From the NCBI GenBank assembly GCA_017853375.1, contig JAFMJP010000005.1, positions 1 to 39,510 of the forward strand: a stretch of 39,510 nt of DNA. Direction: 5' to 3'. The DNA comes from Actinomycetota bacterium (GTDB lineage Bacteria; Actinomycetota; Acidimicrobiia; Acidimicrobiales; Ilumatobacteraceae). Position numbers and translations under genes: made by a program. Positions 15,482 through 24,781 of the stretch are shown here, in pieces (position 1 is the first letter of the stretch; each line of letters starts with the position of its first letter). The notes beneath the pieces are model-generated. The model worked only from the letters and a program-made list of their open reading frames with translations. It did not search any database and was not told the origin of the DNA.

Positions 15482-16864
15482 CTAGCGACCCGCTGATTGC
15501 ATCTCGCGGGCAAGGCGTGCGTGATCGTTCAGCATTGCGTCGACCCTGCTGCTCACCAGACGATGATCGCGGACGACCGGAACGCCGTTCACGATGGTGT
15601 GCTTTGCTGCTGCCGGACCACATCGCAGCCAGCCTTCAATGGCATCGTCCACCACTCCTGCAAACTGCGGACCGTCCAACGACCACACCACCAGGTCACC
15701 AACGCTCCCTGCGCTCAGTTCGCCGATCTCGCCGAGACGCCCGAGACATCCTGCTCCCCCGCGCGTCGCCATCTCCAATGCCATGCGCGCCGTGCCAGCT
15801 GCAGCCCCGTTGACCAACTTGGCGAGCAGCATCGCCTGTCGCGCCTCCATCCACAACGACGCGGAATCCGCAGACGACGAGCCGTCCACTCCGAGACCCA
15901 CGTGCACACCAGCCGAACGCAGCTTCACTACTGGTGCAATACCCGACGAAAGAATCAAGTTGCTGCTCGGACAGTGCGCAACACCGACTCCGGCAACGCC
16001 CAGGCGACGCACTTCGTCATCATTTGGCTTCACACAGTGCGCGAGCCACACGCGATCGTGCAACCAGCCGACGTCCTGCAGATACTGCGTGGGTCGACAG
16101 CCGAACTTCTCCAGTGAATACGCGTCATCCTCGTCGTTTTCTGCAAAATGTGTGTGCAGGCGAACGTCGAGTCGCTCTGCCAAATTCGCTGAGTCGATCA
16201 TCAGTTGCTTGGTCACGCTGAACGGAGAACACGGGGCCAGCGCCACCCGCACCATGGCGCCATGTGCTCGATCGTGATGCTGCTGTACGGCACGCTCGCT
16301 TGCAGAGAGAATCTCGTCGTGATCCTGCACCACATTGTCGGGAGGAAGTCCACCATCCTTCTCCGACAGCGACATCGAGCCGTATGTGGGATGAAATCGC
16401 ATACCGATATCGCGAGCCGCTGCAATCTCCGCCGACAGCAAGTCGCCACCGCCCCGCGGATGCAGATACAGGTGATCCGACGACGTCGTGCAGCCGGCCA
16501 ATGCCAACTCCGCCAGACCCACCCATGCTGATACGTGTGCCGACTCTTCATTGAGCGAGCTCCACAATGGATACAACGTTCGCAACCAACCAAACAACGC
16601 CGAGTCGGTCATCGGGCCATATGCACGTGTGAGATTTTGATACAGGTGATGGTGTACGTTGACCAGCCCAGGAGTCACCAAGCATCCGGAAGCGTCGATC
16701 TTCTCGCGTGCCGATGGCGGGGCCCCCGATCCAACTGCACTCACCACACCATTGGTGATTGCCACCCAGCCATTGGGAAGCTCGCGGCGTTGTTCATCCA
16801 CCGTGGCAAGCAGACGCGCCGAATGGACGACGAGGTCGGCAGTCGCGAGAGGCGCAGCGCTCAG
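15482..16864 (-). CDS. 8-oxoguanine deaminase / atrazine-chlorohydrolase-type amidohydrolase
   Basis: This metal-dependent amidohydrolase very probably deaminates 8-oxoguanine to urate, judged by close similarity to the Pseudomonas PA0142 type. Motifs are NVHHHLYQNLTRAYG (metal His), CTTSSDHLYLHP, HTHFAENDEDDAYS (metal His and Glu), AHCVKPNDDE, AHCPSSNLILSSGIAPV and GLGVDGSSS (metal Asp). The first standard start is GTG 16801, giving 439 aa. The frame stays homologous-looking upstream (ADLVVHSARLLATVDEQ), where no ATG, GTG or TTG exists. A CTG at 16864 overlaps the preceding small gene's stop as CTGA and gives 460 aa. I prefer that start, though it is unproven. Confidence 0.88.
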   Translation of the reverse strand: MSAAPLATADLVVHSARLLATVDEQRRELPNGWVAITNGVVSAVGSGAPPSAREKIDASGCLVTPGLVNVHHHLYQNLTRAYGPMTDSALFGWLRTLYPLWSSLNEESAHVSAWVGLAELALAGCTTSSDHLYLHPRGGGDLLSAEIAAARDIGMRFHPTYGSMSLSEKDGGLPPDNVVQDHDEILSASERAVQQHHDRAHGAMVRVALAPCSPFSVTKQLMIDSANLAERLDVRLHTHFAENDEDDAYSLEKFGCRPTQYLQDVGWLHDRVWLAHCVKPNDDEVRRLGVAGVGVAHCPSSNLILSSGIAPVVKLRSAGVHVGLGVDGSSSADSASLWMEARQAMLLAKLVNGAAAGTARMALEMATRGGAGCLGRLGEIGELSAGSVGDLVVWSLDGPQFAGVVDDAIEGWLRCGPAAAKHTIVNGVPVVRDHRLVSSRVDAMLNDHARLAREMQSAGR

Positions 16865-17016
16865 GTATTGAGCTCGAGCAGTTCGCTCGCTTCGTTACGC
16901 ACGCGGGCATCTCGGTGGAGCGACTCACCCAAGACGGCGGCGATGACTACCGTGCCCAATCCAACCAACACGGGGAATGCGAGCAGGAATGCAACGAGGA
17001 CAAATGCGCCGGCCAT
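16861..17016 (-). CDS. 51-aa single-pass membrane protein, unknown
   Basis: ATG 17014-17016. The peptide begins MAGAFVLVAFLLAF, has one strongly hydrophobic helix (about 3-30) and a charged cytoplasmic tail with HRDARVRNEASELLELNT. It starts 4 nt after the ridA stop and overlaps the proposed CTG start of the deaminase by CTGA, so it sits exactly between two genes on the same strand without leaving a gap. That fit is the main evidence that it is translated. The function is unknown. A membrane anchor or small regulator of the neighbouring enzymes is only conjecture. Confidence 0.6.
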   Translation of the reverse strand: MAGAFVLVAFLLAFPVLVGLGTVVIAAVLGESLHRDARVRNEASELLELNT

Positions 17017-17020
17017 GGTG

Positions 17021-17413
17021 TTACTTCGTTCGTTTCGTCGGTTTCGCCGACTTTGTTGCTTTGCCGGCTGGCAGGTACGCCCACGCCTCGATTTCCACCG
17101 CACCATTTGCGGGCAACGATGCAACACCAATCGTGCTTCGCGCCGGGCGATGGGAACCAAAACCAGCAACGTATGCCTCATTGAACGTGGAGAACGTATC
17201 CATGTCGGTGAGGAAACACAACGTCTTGGACACGTCGCTCAACGATGCACCGACGCTCTCCAGTTGCATCTTCAGATTTGCGATTGCTTGCGAGGTTTGC
17301 GCCTTCACGCCACCCTCAACGATGCTGCCATCACGCAAACCAAGTTGACCGGAAACGATCACCCAATCCCCTGCGCGAACCACGGGTGTGTAAGGACCGA
17401 TCGGAGTTGCCAT
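17021..17413 (-). CDS. ridA: RidA (YjgF/YER057c) family enamine/imine deaminase
   Basis: 130 aa from ATG 17413. The longer frame above it is antisense to the lipoprotein gene. RidA proteins hydrolyse reactive 2-aminoacrylate and related imines. Visible features are GPYTPVVRAGDWVIVSGQLG (6-25), the conserved Arg at R92 in RPARSTIGV, and an acidic residue in EIEAWA (107-112). A lysine-rich tail (119-130) extends the usual 120-130-residue fold. It heads the operon with the 51-aa membrane protein and the 8-oxoguanine deaminase. RidA-like proteins also occur in pyrimidine and purine catabolic operons, so a role with nucleobase deamination products is possible. TAGCCT (17421-17426) ends 7 nt before the ATG. 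Confidence 0.9.
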   Translation of the reverse strand: MATPIGPYTPVVRAGDWVIVSGQLGLRDGSIVEGGVKAQTSQAIANLKMQLESVGASLSDVSKTLCFLTDMDTFSTFNEAYVAGFGSHRPARSTIGVASLPANGAVEIEAWAYLPAGKATKSAKPTKRTK

Positions 17414-17455
17414 ACGCCCAAGGCTAGACGCATGCATCATCACTACCCTTGTCGC
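17414..17455. promoter_or_regulatory. Divergent leaderless promoters ridA / Tat lipoprotein
   Basis: A 42-bp gap. The minus-strand TAGCCT (17421-17426) is 7 nt from the ridA ATG. The plus-strand TACCCT (17444-17449) is 6 nt from the lipoprotein GTG. GCATGC (17429-17434) is a small palindrome between them. Confidence 0.5.
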
Positions 17456-18343
17456 GTGAAGTTCACCACGCGCCGAGCCTTCTTGCGCAAGACAGGCGAG
17501 CTGATGCTGGGGGGTTCTACAACTCTTGCGTTTGGATCCGTACTCGCTGCATGCGGACGTAGGGGAACCAGCGCGGGACTTCCCGACGATGTCCAAATCG
17601 TCCAACGATTTCCACAGAACCTCGTCGTCGGCAAGGTTCGAATTCCTGTTTCACTCGCCAGCAAGGGTGGTCTCCTCACGGTTGACGGGGGTGTCGCAAC
17701 TCCGAGCGAACTTTCAGCCCGCATCGTTCGCATCGACGGCGGAGGCGACGACGTGGTGTTGGAGGATCTCCGCGCACCGAAACATGACGCGGGTATGGCG
17801 ACGCCATACTGGCCGTTTCGCGCAACCATCACCGAGCCTGGTTTCTACCGATTGGTACTCGACGGCGGCCCGGAAGATGGTGCGGCCTTTCAGGTTTTCG
17901 CGCGCGGCGAAGTAGCAGTGCCGGGAATCGGCGATCCCCTTCCTCCGTTCGACACTCCGACATTCGCCGATGCCCGCGAAGTTTCCCCGATTTGTACTCG
18001 CCAACCCGATCCATGCCCCATGCACGAAGTCACGCTGCGTGAAGCCCTCGCACTCGGCAAACCCGTTGCCTTCCTGGTTGGCACTCCTGCACATTGCGCA
18101 ACGGGCACTTGCGCACCGGCACTCGAAGCGATGATTTCTGCACGCGAAAGCGCTCGTGGATCCACCACGTTCATCCATGCCGAGGTGTACGCCGACCAAG
18201 ATGCAACACGAATCGCACCGGCAGTCAATGCAATGTCGATGAACTTCGAGCCCGCTCTGTTCATCACCGACAGCGGCGGTGTCGTAGTCGAACGACTTGA
18301 CGCCGTTTTCGACGCCGTTGAAGTTCAGTCGCTGATCAGCTGA
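17456..18343 (+). CDS. Tat-exported thioredoxin-like lipoprotein
   Basis: 295 aa from GTG 17456. The N terminus has a twin-arginine motif (TTRRAFLRK, 4-12), a hydrophobic core and a lipobox LAAC, so it is probably folded before export and lipid-anchored outside. The mature part has an N-terminal beta-sandwich-like domain (about 40-150) and a C-terminal thioredoxin-like domain. In the latter, TPAHCATGTCAP places two cysteines four residues apart, a pattern seen in actinobacterial thioredoxin-family lipoproteins rather than the classic CxxC. A disulfide or metal-handling role is plausible. Its substrate is unknown. The gene overlaps the convergent erpA by 8 nt. Confidence 0.78.
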   Translation: MKFTTRRAFLRKTGELMLGGSTTLAFGSVLAACGRRGTSAGLPDDVQIVQRFPQNLVVGKVRIPVSLASKGGLLTVDGGVATPSELSARIVRIDGGGDDVVLEDLRAPKHDAGMATPYWPFRATITEPGFYRLVLDGGPEDGAAFQVFARGEVAVPGIGDPLPPFDTPTFADAREVSPICTRQPDPCPMHEVTLREALALGKPVAFLVGTPAHCATGTCAPALEAMISARESARGSTTFIHAEVYADQDATRIAPAVNAMSMNFEPALFITDSGGVVVERLDAVFDAVEVQSLIS

Positions 18344-18656
18344 AGCTTTGACCGCAACCGCAAGTGCGGTTCGCATTCGGATTGGTGATCTTGAAACCCG
18401 ACTCGTTCAACCCGTCGGTGTAGTCCAGGCTTGCACCAGCCAACAATTGTGCCGACGCAGGGTCGACGACCACCTTGACATCGCCGAATGCTTCCACCTT
18501 GTCTTCGGCCGTAAAGTCACCATCGAAGTACATTTCGTAGGAGTACCCCGAACATCCACCGGGACGCACGGCAACACGCAGTGCGAGGTCGGATGCATTC
18601 TCGGTCTCGAGCAATTGCTTCACTTTGACGGCGGCGGATGGAGTGAGAGTAATCAT
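18336..18656 (-). CDS. erpA: Iron-sulfur cluster insertion protein (ErpA/HesB A-type carrier)
   Basis: 106 aa from ATG 18656. The frame extending to 18773 overlaps the divergent mrp and is shadow. A-type carriers pass 2Fe-2S or 4Fe-4S clusters to target enzymes. The three cluster ligands are C35 (RPGGCSGY), C99 and C101 (TCGCGQSFS). Length is the standard 105-110 aa. TAGTTT (18665-18670) ends 8 nt before the ATG. It stands divergent from mrp, another Fe-S carrier, which makes a shared maturation role likely. Confidence 0.94.
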   Translation of the reverse strand: MITLTPSAAVKVKQLLETENASDLALRVAVRPGGCSGYSYEMYFDGDFTAEDKVEAFGDVKVVVDPASAQLLAGASLDYTDGLNESGFKITNPNANRTCGCGQSFS

Positions 18657-18745
18657 GATGCCCCAAACTACCGCCGACACGGGGTGTGATGACAAGCACT
18701 GCCCCACCAAGCCAGCGAAACTCGACACATCGGTAGGTTGAGGGC
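18657..18745. promoter_or_regulatory. Divergent promoters of the Fe-S genes erpA / mrp
   Basis: An 89-bp gap with minus-strand TAGTTT (18665-18670) 8 nt from erpA, and plus-strand TAGGTT (18734-18739) 6 nt from mrp. I see no convincing IscR-like or SufR-like operator. Confidence 0.5.
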
Positions 18746-19936
18746 GTGCCCGACCGTGCGGTTTTGCCCCCATCTGCCGACGAAGTTCGCAATCTCCTGC
18801 GTGCAGTCATCGATCCGGAACTGGGCGCCAACATCGTCGACCTGGGAATGGCGACCGACGTGGAGGTGTCGCCCGAGGGTCTCATCACCATTGGCGTGAA
18901 ACTCACGATCAAGGGATGTCCCCTGCGTGCCCAGATCAAAAACGACATCGAGTCCCGGCTGGAAACGCACCCTGGAGTCACCAAGATAAAGATCAATTGG
19001 GGTGAGATGAACGCTGATGAGCGATCTGCGGTCATGACCAAGGCCCGCTGGAACGCACGAGAAAATGCCGGCGACACTGCGATACCCAACTCCACTCGCG
19101 TGTTGGCGATTGCAAGCGGCAAGGGTGGGGTGGGCAAGAGTTCCGTCACCGCCAATCTGGCCGTCGCAATCGCTTCGCACGGTCATGTGGTGGGTGTTCT
19201 CGACGCTGACATCTGGGGTTTCTCCATCCCGCGAATGTTGGGCATGAGCGACCGGCTCGAAGCACGGCGAATCGACGGAGTGGAGAAGCCGCGCATCATC
19301 CCCAACGAACGCAGAGTTGGCGATGGTCTGCTCAAAGTAGTGAGCACCGGAATGCTCGTGGAGGACGAAGGCACGGCGCTCATGTGGCGAGGTCTCATGC
19401 TCACCAAGGCGGTGGAGCAGTTTCTCAACGATGTGCATTGGGGTGATCTCGACTACCTACTCATCGACATGCCACCCGGTACGGGCGACGTGCAGATGGG
19501 TTTGGCACGAATGTTGCCGCGCACCGATCTCATCATCGTCACCACACCGGCAGTTTCGGCTCAGAAGGTGGCGATTCGCGCAGCTGACATGGCCCGAAGA
19601 AGTTTCTTACGCGTCGCCGGCGTCATCGAAAACATGAGTTACTTCACGTGCGATCACGGCAGCACGTATCCGTTGTTCGGCGAAGGCGGTGGAGCGACAT
19701 TGGCCGACGACATCGGCGCCGAGTTGCTCGGACGAGTTCCCATCGAGCCTGCCGTGGCGCACGGCAGCGACACTGGCGAGCCGGTGGCACTGTCGGGTTC
19801 CTCGGTTGCCGCCGACGTATTCCGTGACATCGCCGACAAGATTCTCTCTGCCACGGTTCCCGTGACGGAGATGGCCGGCTGTTCAGCGCGCTTGCTCGAG
19901 TCCGTAGAAGTCGCACTCCGAAAAAAATCGACATGA
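18746..19936 (+). CDS. mrp: Mrp/NBP35 family Fe-S carrier ATPase
   Basis: 396 aa, GTG start. Residues 1-87 are a MIP18/DUF59 domain (VIDPELGANIVDLG; IKGCPL). Residues 115-390 are a P-loop scaffold ATPase with a deviant Walker A SGKGGVGKS (124-132), LDADIWGFSIPRMLG and the IDMPPGTGD Walker B-type block. Mrp/ApbC proteins carry and transfer 4Fe-4S clusters. The cluster-binding CxxC of E. coli ApbC is here C-x-x-G (FTCDHG), leaving one cysteine. This variant seems common in actinobacteria, but it raises doubt about the mode of cluster binding. A second Cys occurs late (AGCSAR). Confidence 0.93.
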   Translation: MPDRAVLPPSADEVRNLLRAVIDPELGANIVDLGMATDVEVSPEGLITIGVKLTIKGCPLRAQIKNDIESRLETHPGVTKIKINWGEMNADERSAVMTKARWNARENAGDTAIPNSTRVLAIASGKGGVGKSSVTANLAVAIASHGHVVGVLDADIWGFSIPRMLGMSDRLEARRIDGVEKPRIIPNERRVGDGLLKVVSTGMLVEDEGTALMWRGLMLTKAVEQFLNDVHWGDLDYLLIDMPPGTGDVQMGLARMLPRTDLIIVTTPAVSAQKVAIRAADMARRSFLRVAGVIENMSYFTCDHGSTYPLFGEGGGATLADDIGAELLGRVPIEPAVAHGSDTGEPVALSGSSVAADVFRDIADKILSATVPVTEMAGCSARLLESVEVALRKKST

Positions 19937-19946
19937 CGAAGTGCGC

Positions 19947-19965
19947 GGCGCCCCGGCGCGGCGCC
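19947..19965. terminator. GC-rich hairpin between convergent mrp and nudix genes
   Basis: GGCGCC pairs with GGCGCC (19947-19952, 19960-19965) in a run of almost only G and C. It lies in the 52-bp convergent gap and has no T tract. It may act in both directions. Confidence 0.35.
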
Positions 19966-19988
19966 CACCGCGGGCAACGGCCCAACTA

Positions 19989-20804
19989 CTACGGCAGGAG
20001 TGCATACGCGGGATCGTCCGGAAAGACGATCTCCACCACTCGGCCGTCGTCGTCGTAACGCAACTTCGGCAGAATCGGTGTCGGCACGCCGATGGTCCGG
20101 GCCGCAGCGACGGCTTCGCGCGTCGTGCGATGGGGTGCCAAGAATTGCAAGTTGGCCACCGTGGGCGGAATCATCGCCAACTCGCCGCGTTGGGCACGCC
20201 GCAATGCTTCGCTGGGGGTCACCCACAAACTGTCGATGGTTTCCTGATCGTCATGCAGTGGATCCTGCGCCAATGGAGCAACTGCCACGAAGAATCTCGT
20301 GTCAAAACGTCGCCGCTCACCGACCGGAGTGATCCAGTGGCTCACGTAACGAATGGTGTCGACCGCCAATCGCAGCTCCTCGCTGCGACAGAACTCCGCC
20401 AGCGAGAGCGTGCCCTCGTGTACTGCATGGCGAGCTCGCGCGAATCGTTGCTGCACTTCGGGATCGTCGAGTTTCACGAACTCGCCCGAGTGATCGCGTG
20501 CCAGCAAGACGCCGGCTTCCTCGAACGACTCACGAATGGCGGCCACCCAATAAGCAAGTCCACCGCTCGGCACGCGGAGTAAGTCGCTCGCTTCGGCATC
20601 GGTAAGGCCGTCGCACAGGTCGTTGAGTTCTGAAGCCCCGTCAATGTCGTCGACTCGTCCACCAGGGAACACGTACATGCCGCTTGCAAAGGCGGCTGAT
20701 GTCGTTCGCTGCATCATAAAAACTTCTACGTCGGTTGGTGTGTCGCGCAGCAACATCACCGTTGCCGCTGGCCGCAAAGGAACCTGGGCGTAGTCCAAGG
20801 TCAT
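19989..20804 (-). CDS. NUDIX hydrolase (NUDT19-like, split Nudix box)
   Basis: 271 aa from ATG 20804. The frame to 21008 overlaps nfeD. The Nudix box is interrupted: the GG of FPGGRVDD is separated by about 40 residues from AAIRESFEEAGVLLA, which contains the REx2EE metal ligands. That insertion is typical of NUDT19-type and related CoA- or RNA-cap-directed hydrolases rather than of MutT. The C-terminal part (HWITPVGERRRFDTRFFVA) fits the same subgroup. The substrate is unknown. The gene lies 19 nt after nfeD and is probably cotranscribed. Confidence 0.85.
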   Translation of the reverse strand: MTLDYAQVPLRPAATVMLLRDTPTDVEVFMMQRTTSAAFASGMYVFPGGRVDDIDGASELNDLCDGLTDAEASDLLRVPSGGLAYWVAAIRESFEEAGVLLARDHSGEFVKLDDPEVQQRFARARHAVHEGTLSLAEFCRSEELRLAVDTIRYVSHWITPVGERRRFDTRFFVAVAPLAQDPLHDDQETIDSLWVTPSEALRRAQRGELAMIPPTVANLQFLAPHRTTREAVAAARTIGVPTPILPKLRYDDDGRVVEIVFPDDPAYALLP

Positions 20805-20823
20805 CTCCAGAACGACCCGTGCA

Positions 20824-22182
20824 TCAGCCTTCGCGGGACTTGCGCATTTCGCGATAGTCGCGAGCTGCACCTTCGAGCGGCTCCACGTCGAGCGTGACTC
20901 CGTCGATCGACGCCACGCGCACGGACTCACCAATCTTGATTGGAGTCGCGCGGTTGGTGCGTGCGCGCCATCGGGCGCCTTGCACGGTGGCTTCACCTTC
21001 GGGTGCAATGTCGGTGGCAGCAGTGCCCTCGAGCCCGATCAACCACTCCCGACCAATGGTCGGGGTGGCAAAACGAGTTCTCACCATCGACGGCATACCC
21101 ACGACGAATGCAAGGGTCATGGATGCAACGCCCGAAATGAGCGTGAGCCACGACAGACGCAATGCCTCTTCCTGCACCGACCCGTACAGCGTGAAGGACG
21201 CAGCGACGAACATGGTGAGACCTATTCCCGTCCACACACGCGGGATTCCAACTTGTACATCGACTGCCAACGCAATCACGGACAGGATCAACATCGCCAA
21301 GCCCAGTGGTCGCACGGGCAACTCGGCCAGGCCGAAAGCACCGAGCAAGGTGGTGATGGCGCCAACGAATCCGGCAATACCAACGCCAGCGGTATAGAAC
21401 TCAAAAATCAGCAATGCCAAGCCGAACGAAAAGAGAAGGTACGCGAGTGCTGCGCTCGCCGATGTGTGCATGAGTTGCTCGAGTGTTCCCAGCTTGAAGA
21501 ATCTGGTCGTGGCTGCCTCACGAGTGATGGCGCCGGACCCATCGACTACTTCAACCACCGTGTTGAGTTGTACGCCCTTGATGGTGAGTCCGTCCAATGC
21601 AAACAACATGTTGCGCAACACCGGAACGCCTTCATCGGCAATTTCCAGCCGAAGCACACCACGCTTCCTGGCCTCGGCGGTATCCAGCACTCCGCTTCGT
21701 AGCAACGTACTTGCTTCGCCGAGCGACACCGGAGACCCGTCGATCTCAATCGGCAAACCCGTACGACCGATGGTTGCTCGCGGGGCCATGGCCGATACGT
21801 CCGCCACTGCAAGGAGCAGCGCCGACCATCCATGTGCCTTCGCGCCGCTTGGACCAACCCAGACACCAACGGGTATCGAAGAGTCACGAATGGCAATCAG
21901 CACCTCTCGCATGCGAGCTTCGTCGACAACCGCACCGCGAGAGTTCACCTGCAAGACGAGTGCTTGCGCACCGTTGGTTTCGGACCGTTCGACGGCCTTC
22001 TCAATGCCACGCGCCACTACCGAATCGATGAGACCGCTCACCTCGAACACGTCCACCTTGTCGAGTGCGGCCGCATCGTCCGGACTGGTCACCGCGTGAT
22101 GAAGGACTACTGCATCATCCCGATGCTGCGGCACGATGCCAGCCAGCATCATGAAAAGGCCGAAAGTTACTGCTGCAAACAT
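20824..22182 (-). CDS. NfeD-family membrane protein with a ClpP-like domain
   Basis: 452 aa. The order is a signal peptide or TM segment (1-16), a ClpP/SDH-like domain (about 43-230), four or five TM helices (about 235-360) and a C-terminal NfeD OB-fold (about 375-445: GLEGTAATDIAPEGEATVQGARWRA, split by family positions). Family members are membrane proteases acting on stomatin-like partners. The catalytic Ser usually sits in a G-A-R-A-A-S-A-G motif. Here the aligned residues read G113-A-K-A-H-G118-W-S120, so the Ser position is Gly, and activity is doubtful unless S120 substitutes. TACCGT (22192-22197) ends 9 nt before the ATG. Confidence 0.85.
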   Translation of the reverse strand: MFAAVTFGLFMMLAGIVPQHRDDAVVLHHAVTSPDDAAALDKVDVFEVSGLIDSVVARGIEKAVERSETNGAQALVLQVNSRGAVVDEARMREVLIAIRDSSIPVGVWVGPSGAKAHGWSALLLAVADVSAMAPRATIGRTGLPIEIDGSPVSLGEASTLLRSGVLDTAEARKRGVLRLEIADEGVPVLRNMLFALDGLTIKGVQLNTVVEVVDGSGAITREAATTRFFKLGTLEQLMHTSASAALAYLLFSFGLALLIFEFYTAGVGIAGFVGAITTLLGAFGLAELPVRPLGLAMLILSVIALAVDVQVGIPRVWTGIGLTMFVAASFTLYGSVQEEALRLSWLTLISGVASMTLAFVVGMPSMVRTRFATPTIGREWLIGLEGTAATDIAPEGEATVQGARWRARTNRATPIKIGESVRVASIDGVTLDVEPLEGAARDYREMRKSREG

Positions 22183-22223
22183 GACACGACAACGGTATCC
22201 ACGCCAAGAGATAACCTTGCGTT
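22183..22223. promoter_or_regulatory. Divergent leaderless promoters nfeD / response regulator
   Basis: A 41-bp gap holding minus-strand TACCGT (22192-22197; 9 nt from the nfeD ATG) and plus-strand TAACCT (22212-22217; 6 nt from the GTG at 22224). The two -10 boxes are only 14 bp apart, so the promoters must be interleaved. Confidence 0.5.
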
Positions 22224-22631
22224 GTGCATGTTCTCGTAGCGACCGACGCCCAGTACGTTCTCGACGACATCATCGCCGCACTCGGTACACCTGAGACATC
22301 GTTCACCGTCTGTCGTGACGGGCGTGACGTGACAGCTGCCGTCACTCAGCGCACTCCGGATGTTGCCGTGCTTGATTTGCAGGTCGGCTCGATGGGCGCA
22401 ATGGCCGTCACCATGAATCTGAGACTCGACGAAAGTGGTGGTCGGATGCCACACGTACCGGTCGTGATGCTGCTCGATCGAACAGCCGACGTACATCTTG
22501 CGCGACGCAGTGGTGCCGAGGGGTGGCTGGTGAAACCGATCGATTCGCTCCGTTTGCGTCGTGCGGTGTCGGAGATCCGCGCCGGCGGCACCTGGCACGA
22601 ATCTGCATCGCCAGTGATGCAAAACAGTTAG
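22224..22631 (+). CDS. Single-domain response regulator (receiver only)
   Basis: 135 aa, GTG start, CheY-like fold with no output domain. The phosphoacceptor is the Asp in VAVLDLQVG (near residue 50), and the switch Lys is in GWLVKPID (near 105). The acidic pair after beta-1 is reduced to a single Asp (VATDAQ), so metal binding may be weak. MLLDRTAD holds the position of the usual Thr/Ser. No kinase is adjacent. It could act by protein-protein contact, as stand-alone receivers do. tRNA-Pro follows 41 nt downstream. Confidence 0.8.
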   Translation: MHVLVATDAQYVLDDIIAALGTPETSFTVCRDGRDVTAAVTQRTPDVAVLDLQVGSMGAMAVTMNLRLDESGGRMPHVPVVMLLDRTADVHLARRSGAEGWLVKPIDSLRLRRAVSEIRAGGTWHESASPVMQNS

Positions 22632-22672
22632 CTGCGCACACCGTTAGGCTGACGACGCGTGAAAACGCACTT

Positions 22673-22750
22673 CGGGGAGTAGCGCAGCTTGGCTAGCGCG
22701 CCACGTTCGGGACGTGGAGGTCGGGAGTTCAAATCTCCCCTCCCCGACCA
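22673..22750 (+). tRNA. tRNA-Pro (anticodon CGG)
   Basis: The acceptor stem CGGGGAG (22673-22679) pairs with CTCCCCG (22740-22746). The D arm contains GCGC/GCGC. The anticodon arm CCACG-TTCGGGA-CGTGG places CGG at the anticodon and reads CCG. The T arm GGGAG-TTCAAAT-CTCCC is canonical, and CCA is encoded (22748-22750). Confidence 0.97.
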
Positions 22751-22765
22751 ATCGTCAACCACATT

Positions 22766-22819
22766 TTCTCGTATGCGACGGGTGACGTCATCTTCTCGTA
22801 TCTGCCGGGTGATGTATCG
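22766..22819 (+). repeat. Imperfect 27-bp tandem duplication downstream of tRNA-Pro
   Basis: Two adjacent 27-bp units both begin TTCTCGTAT and share CGGGTGA. They match at 19 of 27 positions by eye. They fill most of the gap between the tRNA and the asd stop codon. No function is evident. Confidence 0.5.
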
Positions 22820-22863
22820 CGACGGCTGAAGGCGATCGTTACTCGCCGGTGTGCTCGGCGTTG

Positions 22864-24781
<1,918 letters not shown>

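Noticed and set aside
16535-17455. Long N-terminal extension of the Tat lipoprotein frame
   Set aside because: It runs antisense through ridA, the 51-aa ORF and the deaminase. The Tat signal peptide fixes the start at GTG 17456.
22673-22863. Integration (att) site or mobile element at tRNA-Pro
   Set aside because: No integrase and no duplicated tRNA 3' end in the window. The flanking genes are housekeeping genes.
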